A stretch of DNA of 5,397 bases from the NCBI GenBank assembly GCA_003447545.1, contig DLYX01000360.1:1-5397 (forward strand), in the 5' to 3' direction. The DNA comes from Deltaproteobacteria bacterium (lineage in GTDB: Bacteria > Desulfobacterota > Binatia > UBA12015). This document shows positions 1 through 5,397 of the stretch, one piece after another (the first letter of the stretch is position 1; each line of letters begins with the position of its first letter). Made by a program: the position numbers and the translations under genes. Below the pieces are notes generated by a model. The model was not told the origin of the DNA and did not search any database. It was given only the letters and a program-made list of their open reading frames with translations.

Positions 1-1239
1 GCACATGAACATGGTGAAACAGTCCGGGTAGTGGTCGCGCCCAAGCATCGCATTGTTTGCCGTGCGACCCTCGCGGAACGGGGTGCGCCCGAACTCGCCG
101 CCCCAGACGATCAGGGTTTCGTCCAGCAGCCCGCGCTGCTTGAGGTCGTTGATGAGCGCGACGATCGGTTTATCGGTCTGGCGCCCTTTGTTGGTGAGCC
201 CGCTACCCAATCCGAGCTCCTCGTTCACCCCGTGCATATCCCACCCCCAGTCGAACAGTTGCACAAAGCGGACACCCTGCTCGACCAGCCGACGCGCCAG
301 CAGGCAGTTGTTGGCGAAACTCGCGGACCCAGGTTCGGCGCCATAGGCGTCGAGCATGTCGCGCGGCTCTTTGGAAATATCCATCACTCCAGGGACGCTG
401 GTCTGCATCCGGAAGGCCAGCTCGCCCTGCGCGATGCGCGTCCGGGTCTCAGGGTTACCGATCTTCGCAGCCTGGATCTCGTTCAGATCGCGCAAGGCGT
501 CGAGGCTCAGGCGCCGCATACCGCGGCTCATGCCCTTCGGGTTCGAGACATAAAGAACCGGATCGCCTTTTGATCTGCACTGCACGCCTTGATAGACGGT
601 CGGCAGGAAGCCGCTCCCGAATGCATTCTTACCCGCGCTCGGGTTGCTGCCGCCGGAGTTCAAAACAACGAACCCTGGGAGGTTCTCATTGTCCGAACCC
701 AAGCCATAGGTGACCCACGAGCCCATCGATGGGCGCCCCTGCCGCGGGGATCCAGTGTACAAAAGAAGCTGGGCCGGGGCGTGGTTGAACTCATCGGTGG
801 TCATCGATCTGATGATGCTCAACTCATCGATCACACCGCCCAGGCACGGCATGACATCGGATACCCACTGTCCGTTCTCGCCGTATTGTTTGAATGTTCT
901 CGGTGAACCCATCAGCTTCGGGACCCCGCTGGTGAAGGCGAACTTCTTCCCCTTGAGGAACTCGTCGGGACAATCAGTGCCATCGAATTTCGCCAACTCT
1001 GGCTTGTAATCCAACATGTCCAAGTTCGAGGGCGACCCGGCCATGTGCAGGTAGATCACGTTCTTGGCGCGCGCCGGGAAATGGGAAGTCTTTTGCGAGA
1101 GCGGGTTGGTGAGGTCATCCGCGCCGAATGCCTTCGATGCGCCGGATGCACCCAAGAACATCCCCGCAAGTCCGATCGGACAGTTTTTCAGGAAATGTCG
1201 GCGCGTGGTGTTCTGTAAGGATTCGAGGTCGGGGTGCAT
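1..1239 (-). CDS. DUF1501 family Tat-exported protein (3' end cut by window edge)
   Basis: Reading from the ATG at 1239 toward the left edge gives 413 uninterrupted codons with no stop, so the C-terminus is missing; family members are usually somewhat longer. The protein matches the DUF1501 family (PF07394), which is related to the alkaline phosphatase/sulfatase fold. Visible hallmarks are TTRRHFLK at residues 11-18, followed by a hydrophobic stretch to about residue 38 (a twin-arginine signal, implying folded export); NVIYLHMAGSPSNLDMLD at 60-77; FNHAPAQLLLYTG at 151-163; DWGWDMHG at 330-337; VWGGEFGRTP at 378-387; and GRDHYP at 400-405. The Asp/His-rich motifs are candidate metal ligands by analogy with the superfamily. 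An in-frame TAG at 1249-1251 makes the ATG at 1239 the first possible ATG. No Shine-Dalgarno sequence is evident. The gene starts 23 bp after the PSD1-type gene and is probably co-transcribed with it. Family assignment is firm; the biochemical activity is unproven. Confidence 0.95.
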   Translation of the reverse strand, partial: MHPDLESLQNTTRRHFLKNCPIGLAGMFLGASGASKAFGADDLTNPLSQKTSHFPARAKNVIYLHMAGSPSNLDMLDYKPELAKFDGTDCPDEFLKGKKFAFTSGVPKLMGSPRTFKQYGENGQWVSDVMPCLGGVIDELSIIRSMTTDEFNHAPAQLLLYTGSPRQGRPSMGSWVTYGLGSDNENLPGFVVLNSGGSNPSAGKNAFGSGFLPTVYQGVQCRSKGDPVLYVSNPKGMSRGMRRLSLDALRDLNEIQAAKIGNPETRTRIAQGELAFRMQTSVPGVMDISKEPRDMLDAYGAEPGSASFANNCLLARRLVEQGVRFVQLFDWGWDMHGVNEELGLGSGLTNKGRQTDKPIVALINDLKQRGLLDETLIVWGGEFGRTPFREGRTANNAMLGRDHYPDCFTMFMC

Positions 1240-1262
1240 CGTAGTAATCTAGTGGTTAGCGC

Positions 1263-4200
1263 CTAAGGTTTCATCAGGAACTCGTCGGTATTGAGCAGGA
1301 CGTTGCCGACCACAGTCCAAGCTGCCAACTCGACGAGGTCCGCGCCTTCGGTTGCGGGGCCGAGCGGGTCGGTGGCCATCGTTTTGGCATCCTCCTGCGA
1401 TTCGGAGAACACGGTTTTGCACTGCGCGAAGAGCGCCTTCAGGCGTTCCGTTTCCTCGTCGGTCGGCGGTCGGGAGAGGCATTGGCGAAAACCGAAACGG
1501 ACCTTTGCGGACAAGTCTCCGGACGCAGCTGAAATTTTGCGCGCAAGCGCCTGTGCCGCTTCAATGTAGACCGGATCGTTCAAGGTGACTAGGACTTGCA
1601 ACGGCGTGTTGGTGCGGATCCGACGGCTGGTCGAAACGACGCGGCTCGGGCTATCGAACTCGGCCAACGACGGGTAGGGCGTGCTTCGCTGCCAACGCGT
1701 GTAGACAGCGCGCCGATAGCGATTTTCACCGGTGCTGTCTGTCCAGTCGGTGGACACGCCGAACGCGGCCTTCAGGCCGAGGGGCGGCTGCGGCGGCTGT
1801 GCTGGTGGTCCGTACATCTTGCGGGCGAGCAGACCACTAACAGCCAGGGACTGATCGCGGAGCATCTCCGCCGACAGGCGGAAGTTGGGTCCGCGCGCCA
1901 GCAGGCGGTTCTCCGGATCGCGCTCTAGTAACTCAGGGGCCACCGTCGCGTCCTGTCGATAGGCGGCTGACATGACTATGAATTTCAGCAGCCCCTTCAC
2001 GTCCCAGCCGCCCTCCATGAAATCGCTCGCCAGCCAGTCCAGCAACTCGGGGTGGGACGGCTGTTCCCCCTGGCTGCCGAAGTCTCCGACAGTGCGGACG
2101 ATACCGTGTCCAAAGAGCTCGTCCCAGTAGCGGTTCACTGCGACGCGGGCGGTCAGCGGGTTGTCGCGCGCGACCAGCCAGCGGGCCAAGCCAAGCCGGT
2201 TGTTCGCCTGCCCCTCGGGGAACGGATGCAAGGCCTGGGGCGTCCCGCGCGAAACCTGACCCCCGAGGTTCATGAAGCTGCCGCGGATCTGGATGTAGGT
2301 CGGACGCTGGGCGGCGGCGGGAAGCTCGCGCATGATCGGCACCTGCGTCACCGGCTTGATCGCTCCGTATTGCCCGCGGGCCATCGCCAAACGACTGCGT
2401 GTCTCCTCCAACTCCGGCGCGATGGTGCGGTAGTAAGCGGCCAACTGTTCGACCTGTTTCGCGTCGCGTGCCGCCGGTGCGCGCATGGCGATCGAACGGA
2501 TCTCTTCAGGTATCTCGCCGAAGCCGTCCGGGATCGGGGTGGTGCTGGTGAGAATACGGATACGTTTCAATGAACGCAGTGGCCTCTCTTCCCCGAGCGT
2601 AATCTCCAGCCGGGCGTTGGCTTCCAAGGATAGCGCTTCGTCCAGCACGAAGAGCGATGCCTGCGTTCCTGTTGTGGGCGAACTTTGAAAGGCTGCAGCG
2701 ATCGCCAGGTTGCCGAGCTTGGGCACGATCGCCTGGTTCGGGTTCGGGGACTCCTCGCGCCGCTGTTCCCATATGACCTTCCGCTGTTGGTCGAACAGGG
2801 TGATGTGATACGGCATGATCCGCCTGATGGCCTCGCTGTCCATCCGGTTCCAGATCACGATGCGGTCGATCGGATGGGCGTTCTGCAAATCGACCTCCCA
2901 CCACGGGTTGACGCTGAGCGCTGCATGGGAGACCGACTTCCCGGCATACAGTCCGTCTGTGTTTCCGTCGATGGCCCGGCTGGCAACGGCGTCGTAATAG
3001 GTGCTGCTCTGACGGGCGGCACCGCCGGTGGCAATGTTTTTCCCGCCGCTGAACACCTGCACTTCGGCGAGGTGTAGGTAACGTTGTTCGACGCCAGGGA
3101 GGTTGATCCGCACGAACTGCGCGCGCGGCCGGAGATCCGTTGCTCGCGCGACGTTTGCCGAAAAACTTTTCCGGATACCTGCCGCGACATCGGCCTGTTT
3201 CGTCTCGTCGGCCGACAACACCTCAAGCCGCAATGCCGTCGTGCCCTCAGGGACATCCTTCAGCGTGACACTATAGACATCTCCCTCAACAACGGGATCG
3301 GCAATCAGGATCGATCCGTCATCGGCAACGCTCGTCGTTGCGCCAGACTTCGAGCCGGCACGCTCAGGAATGACTGGAGTCCAGTCGATCTTTTTGGGGA
3401 ACTGGCGCTCCCATCCGGTCTGGCCAACGAAGAGTGCGTCCGACGGTGCCGTTAACTTGGACTCGAGCTCTTTGACCTCCGCAGCCAGCCGGAGTAGGTC
3501 CGCCCGTTGCTCTTCCAGGTAGACCGGATGCAACGGCTGTTCATCCGCCTTGTCCGAGTCTGCAGTGCTATTGAAATAATCGAAGATCTTGAAGTATTCC
3601 TCTTGGGTGATCGGGTCGTATTTGTGTGTGTGACACTGCGCACAACTCATCGTGGTGCCCATCCATACCTCCATCGTCGTGTTCACCCGATCGACGATCG
3701 CCGCATTGCGGAACTCCTCGTCGTCGGTGCCACCCTCGCTGTTGGTGAGCGTGTTGCGGTGGAATGCGGTGGCGACCAACTGGCTCTGCGTCGGGTCCGG
3801 CAAGAGGTCGCCGGCAATCTGTTCGATGGTAAATTGATCATACGGCAGGTTGTCGTTGATCGCCCGGATGACCCAGTCGCGGTAACCCCAGATCGTGCGG
3901 TAGGGATCGGTCGCGTATCCGGCGGAGTCCGCGTAGCGCGCGAGATCGAGCCACTTGGTCGCCCACCGTTCACCATAGGCGGGATCGTTTAGAAGCCGAT
4001 CCACCAGTGACTCGTAGGCATCCGGCGAGCGGTCGGCGACGAAGGCATCGACCTCCGCGACCGTTGGCGGCAGGCCGGTCAGATCCATCGATGCCCGGCG
4101 GATCAGCGTGTATCGATCCGCCTCGGCGGCAGGCTTCAGCCCCTCGTCTTTGAGCCGACGGGCTACGAAATGGTCGATCGCGTTGCGTCGCCAGCCCAGC

Positions 4201-4700
4201 TGGGCATCATCGAGCGGCGGCAAGGGCGGTCGCTCGACCGGTGAATAGGACCAGTGTTTCGCATAGGGTGCCCCCTCGCGGATCCACTGCTCCAGGGTCT
4301 TGATCTGGGTGTCGGTCAGTTTGCCGCCGTGATCGGGTGGAGGCATCCGATCATCAGGGTCATCTGTGGTGACACGGGCGATGAGCTCGCTCTTCTCGGG
4401 CGCCCCCGGGACGATCACCTCGCTGTCATCCACCGAAGATTCACGCTGGTCGAGCCGGAGGTCGGCCTTGCGCGACTCGGGATCAGGTCCGTGGAAATTG
4501 AGGCAGCCGTTCGAGAGGATCGGCCTGATGTCCCGGTTGAAGTCGAGCGACTCTGATGCAGCCCCGCGCTGGGTGCTCATGGCGAGCAGTGCGGAGAACA
4601 GCACGACCACCCGCCTTGCGGATGTCACCCGGCAGGTTTGGCAGCCCGATGCCAGAGGTTCGGAACGCCCGAAAGACGTGTCGCGGATTGGATTGTGCAT
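1263..4700 (-). CDS. Secreted PSD1-type protein: cytochrome-c-like, DUF1549, F-type lectin-like and DUF1553 domains
   Basis: This is a complete 1145-residue protein counted from the ATG at 4700; a TTG directly before it (4703) is a less likely start. Domains in order: a long N-terminus with a hydrophobic signal segment (about 30-48); a cytochrome-c-like PSCyt1 domain (about 51-148) with C66, H70 and the M119-Pro-Pro ligand motif, but F69 where the second heme cysteine is expected; DUF1549 (about 172-384), ending in an intact CAQCH (353-357); a short coiled coil (about 393-416); a beta-rich region that carries an F-type lectin/discoidin-like domain (about 525-645); a second coiled coil (about 742-775); and DUF1553 (about 832 to the C-terminus), with NRYWDELFGHGIV and the family-like ending LLNTDEFL. 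This is the usual order in large PVC PSD1 proteins. It probably acts outside the cytoplasmic membrane, perhaps in redox-linked polysaccharide processing; that role is inferred. The DUF1501 gene follows 23 bp downstream. No clear ribosome binding site is visible, and a GTG at 4628 would give a more typical signal peptide. Confidence 0.95.
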   Translation of the reverse strand: MHNPIRDTSFGRSEPLASGCQTCRVTSARRVVVLFSALLAMSTQRGAASESLDFNRDIRPILSNGCLNFHGPDPESRKADLRLDQRESSVDDSEVIVPGAPEKSELIARVTTDDPDDRMPPPDHGGKLTDTQIKTLEQWIREGAPYAKHWSYSPVERPPLPPLDDAQLGWRRNAIDHFVARRLKDEGLKPAAEADRYTLIRRASMDLTGLPPTVAEVDAFVADRSPDAYESLVDRLLNDPAYGERWATKWLDLARYADSAGYATDPYRTIWGYRDWVIRAINDNLPYDQFTIEQIAGDLLPDPTQSQLVATAFHRNTLTNSEGGTDDEEFRNAAIVDRVNTTMEVWMGTTMSCAQCHTHKYDPITQEEYFKIFDYFNSTADSDKADEQPLHPVYLEEQRADLLRLAAEVKELESKLTAPSDALFVGQTGWERQFPKKIDWTPVIPERAGSKSGATTSVADDGSILIADPVVEGDVYSVTLKDVPEGTTALRLEVLSADETKQADVAAGIRKSFSANVARATDLRPRAQFVRINLPGVEQRYLHLAEVQVFSGGKNIATGGAARQSSTYYDAVASRAIDGNTDGLYAGKSVSHAALSVNPWWEVDLQNAHPIDRIVIWNRMDSEAIRRIMPYHITLFDQQRKVIWEQRREESPNPNQAIVPKLGNLAIAAAFQSSPTTGTQASLFVLDEALSLEANARLEITLGEERPLRSLKRIRILTSTTPIPDGFGEIPEEIRSIAMRAPAARDAKQVEQLAAYYRTIAPELEETRSRLAMARGQYGAIKPVTQVPIMRELPAAAQRPTYIQIRGSFMNLGGQVSRGTPQALHPFPEGQANNRLGLARWLVARDNPLTARVAVNRYWDELFGHGIVRTVGDFGSQGEQPSHPELLDWLASDFMEGGWDVKGLLKFIVMSAAYRQDATVAPELLERDPENRLLARGPNFRLSAEMLRDQSLAVSGLLARKMYGPPAQPPQPPLGLKAAFGVSTDWTDSTGENRYRRAVYTRWQRSTPYPSLAEFDSPSRVVSTSRRIRTNTPLQVLVTLNDPVYIEAAQALARKISAASGDLSAKVRFGFRQCLSRPPTDEETERLKALFAQCKTVFSESQEDAKTMATDPLGPATEGADLVELAAWTVVGNVLLNTDEFLMKP
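2766..3128 (-). other. F-type lectin/discoidin-like carbohydrate-binding domain inside the PSD1-type protein
   Basis: Residues about 525-645 of the large protein (counted from the ATG at 4700) have the look of an F5/8 type C or fucolectin module: VRINLPGVEQRYLHLAEVQVF, then NIATGGAARQSST, SRAIDGNTDG, PWWEVDL and IDRIVIWNR. H592, R619, D621 and R626 fit the published F-type lectin fucose-binding pattern H-x26-R-x-D-x4-R/K exactly. The module sits between DUF1549 and DUF1553, within a longer beta-rich stretch. Similar modules occur in other PVC proteins of this class. Fold assignment is fairly secure from these motifs; fucose binding is inferred. Confidence 0.75.
4491..4505 (-). other. Altered heme-attachment motif CLNFH in the cytochrome-like domain
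   Basis: Codons for C66-L-N-F69-H70 of the large protein. Family members normally read CxxCHGPD here; this copy reads CLNFHGPD. The fourth codon is TTC (4494-4496), one base from the cysteine codon TGC. The first cysteine, the histidine ligand, the following GPD and the distal M119 are all kept. Confidence 0.85.
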
Positions 4701-4724
4701 CAATTTTTTTGAAAGTCAGATTCC

Positions 4725-4734
4725 CAAGCGCTTG
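4725..4734. promoter_or_regulatory. Perfect 10-bp palindrome, possible LacI-family operator
   Basis: CAAGCGCTTG is a perfect inverted repeat centred on CG, with its nearer edge 24 bp upstream of the ATG at 4700. The AAGCGCTT core resembles operators of the LacI/GalR family, whose half-sites meet at a central CG. Its place just upstream of the PSD1-type gene would suit a repressor site. No regulator gene and no clear -35/-10 pair can be seen, so the assignment is tentative; a 10-bp palindrome can also arise by chance. Confidence 0.3.
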
Positions 4735-4741
4735 CGGGATA

Positions 4742-4777
4742 GCGGTCATAGGCGAATAGGCACTCGCCTACGACCGC
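4742..4777 (-). terminator. Long intergenic hairpin, possible terminator or leader structure
   Basis: The arms GCGGTC-A-TAGGCGA (4742-4755) and TCGCCTA-C-GACCGC (4764-4777) flank an 8-nt loop. On the plus strand the stem has one A-C mismatch. In minus-strand RNA the same position is a G-U pair, so all 14 positions pair. The hairpin lies 47 bp after the stop of the PEP-CTERM gene and 41 bp before the ATG of the PSD1-type gene. No U-tract follows it in the minus direction, so it is not a textbook intrinsic terminator; it could end the upstream transcript, protect an RNA end, or be part of the leader of the downstream operon. Confidence 0.55.
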
Positions 4778-4824
4778 AAAATACGTGGCTCCTCTAAAAG
4801 CCTTGTGACTTGCTGTGGAGTTCT

Positions 4825-5397
4825 CTATCTGGCGCTGCGGCGGCGGCGGACGAGCAGGCCGGCGACACCGAGTATCGAGAGCATGGAAGCCGAGGGCTCG
4901 GGGATCGCCCGGAGCTGCAAGGCATTGAAGTGGCCAGGGAAGTTGGGAATGACTTCTATGTAGAGCCCCTGGGTGGTTCCATCCGCCGTGAAGGTGCTGG
5001 TGACCAACTGCCCGGGGGTGAAGAACTCAGTATTCGTAAGTTGAATATCTGGTAAGCCGGTAGCGTCGAGCTGGTCTCCATAGATGGCCAACGGCACGGC
5101 AGTATTTGGGTATGCCAAAACCAACTGAAGCTCGTACTGTTGTCCATCGACCAAGTTGTCAAATGCGAGGCCGCCATTGCCAGGGAGATTGCCATAGAAG
5201 AACGAGACGGTAAGAGCTCCAGCGGGCCCAGCGGCCTCGCCAAGACCCCCATTGAAAATGCGGACTTCTGCATTGCTCCCCACCGAGATACCGCCGGTTG
5301 TCAGATCGATAGTACCGGCCTGCGCATTCGCGGCTGTAACGGCAAGAAAATCGACGGAGTTGACCGTTTCGGCAGTGCTAACATTCAGCGCCCCGAC
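4825..5397 (-). CDS. PEP-CTERM sorting domain protein (5' end cut by window edge)
   Basis: The frame is open from the right edge to the TAG at 4825-4827 and gives 190 C-terminal residues; the signal peptide and start are outside the window. A GTG at 5283 lies inside the frame, but protein-like sequence continues upstream of it without a stop, so it is not taken as the start. The visible part is rich in Gly, Thr, Asn and Ala, poor in charge and free of cysteine, with alternating patterns such as LAFDNLVDGQQYELQLVLAY that suggest a beta-sandwich surface protein. It ends with a PEP-CTERM signal: a Pro-Glu-Pro motif, a short hydrophobic helix and a run of arginines. Such proteins are exported and then processed by an exosortase-type protease, often in bacteria that make exopolysaccharide. 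The specific function is not recognisable. It is transcribed toward the PSD1-type gene but separated from it by 124 bp and a hairpin, so it is probably a separate unit. Confidence 0.88.
   Translation of the reverse strand, partial: VGALNVSTAETVNSVDFLAVTAANAQAGTIDLTTGGISVGSNAEVRIFNGGLGEAAGPAGALTVSFFYGNLPGNGGLAFDNLVDGQQYELQLVLAYPNTAVPLAIYGDQLDATGLPDIQLTNTEFFTPGQLVTSTFTADGTTQGLYIEVIPNFPGHFNALQLRAIPEPSASMLSILGVAGLLVRRRRSAR
4828..4905 (-). other. PEP-CTERM sorting signal
   Basis: The last 26 residues start with IPEPS (the Pro-Glu-Pro codons are 4894-4902), continue with the hydrophobic segment MLSILGVAGLLV, and end in RRRRSAR. This is the three-part layout of a PEP-CTERM signal, recognised by exosortase. 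The very short helix and arginine tail are typical of Verrucomicrobiota versions. Confidence 0.9.

Noticed and set aside
31..573. Open reading frame of 180 codons on the plus strand
   Set aside because: It lies opposite the DUF1501 gene, whose minus-strand translation carries clear family motifs; the plus-strand product has no recognisable features and is a shadow of a high-G+C gene.
2052..2573. Open reading frame of 173 codons on the plus strand
   Set aside because: It is antisense to the middle of the PSD1-type gene, with no recognisable motif or ribosome binding site.
3507..3992. Open reading frame of 161 codons on the plus strand
   Set aside because: It is antisense to the conserved DUF1549 region, including CAQCH; its length follows from codon bias of the real gene.
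4483..4749. 88-codon minus-strand frame starting with ATG inside the intergenic hairpin
   Set aside because: Most of it overlaps the start of the PSD1-type gene in another frame, its start lies within a stable stem, and the product has no protein-like pattern.
4789..4795. AGAGGAG on the minus strand, resembling a Shine-Dalgarno sequence
   Set aside because: No ATG or GTG follows at a suitable distance, and the nearest TTG runs into a stop after two codons.
4787..4802. Small inverted repeat GGCT/AGCC between the PEP-CTERM gene and the long hairpin
   Set aside because: A stem of four pairs with an 8-nt loop is too weak and too likely by chance.
5281..5283. GTG as a start codon for a 152-residue form of the PEP-CTERM protein
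   Set aside because: The frame continues to the right edge without a stop, with the same Thr/Ala/Gly-rich composition, and the short form would lack the signal peptide that a PEP-CTERM protein needs.

Overview
The window reads as bacterial DNA of fairly high G+C from the Planctomycetota-Verrucomicrobiota (PVC) group. The evidence is a large secreted cytochrome/DUF1549/DUF1553 (PSD1-type) protein next to a DUF1501 protein, a gene pair that is greatly expanded in Planctomycetota and Verrucomicrobiota and rare elsewhere. Beside it lies a PEP-CTERM exported protein with the short hydrophobic, arginine-rich tail common in Verrucomicrobiota. I favour Verrucomicrobiota, but the window has no rRNA or marker gene to settle it.

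All three genes are on the minus strand, so the order of transcription is from high to low coordinates. (1) 4825-5397: the C-terminal 190 residues of a PEP-CTERM surface protein, whose start lies beyond the right edge. (2) 4701-4824: a short intergenic region with a long, strand-biased hairpin (4742-4777) and a perfect 10-bp palindrome (4725-4734). (3) 1263-4700: a complete 1145-residue protein with a cytochrome-c-like domain, DUF1549, an embedded F-type-lectin/discoidin-like domain and DUF1553. (4) 1-1239: the first 413 residues of a Tat-exported DUF1501 protein, whose C-terminus lies beyond the left edge.

The PSD1-type and DUF1501 genes are 23 bp apart and very probably form one operon. Both products should be exported: the first by a Sec-type signal, the second by a twin-arginine signal. 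Their role is not firmly established. The families are usually discussed in connection with breakdown of complex or sulfated polysaccharides, and a fucose-type lectin motif in the large protein fits that idea. The PEP-CTERM gene is probably a separate unit upstream.

The observations most worth a second look are the cytochrome motif of the large protein, where the usual CxxCH is CLNFH; an exact match to the F-type lectin fucose-binding spacing; and the intergenic hairpin, which pairs fully (with one G-U) only in minus-strand RNA. I see no CRISPR array, mobile element, tRNA or rRNA. The plus strand holds only shadow reading frames. I found no convincing evidence of an entirely new system.
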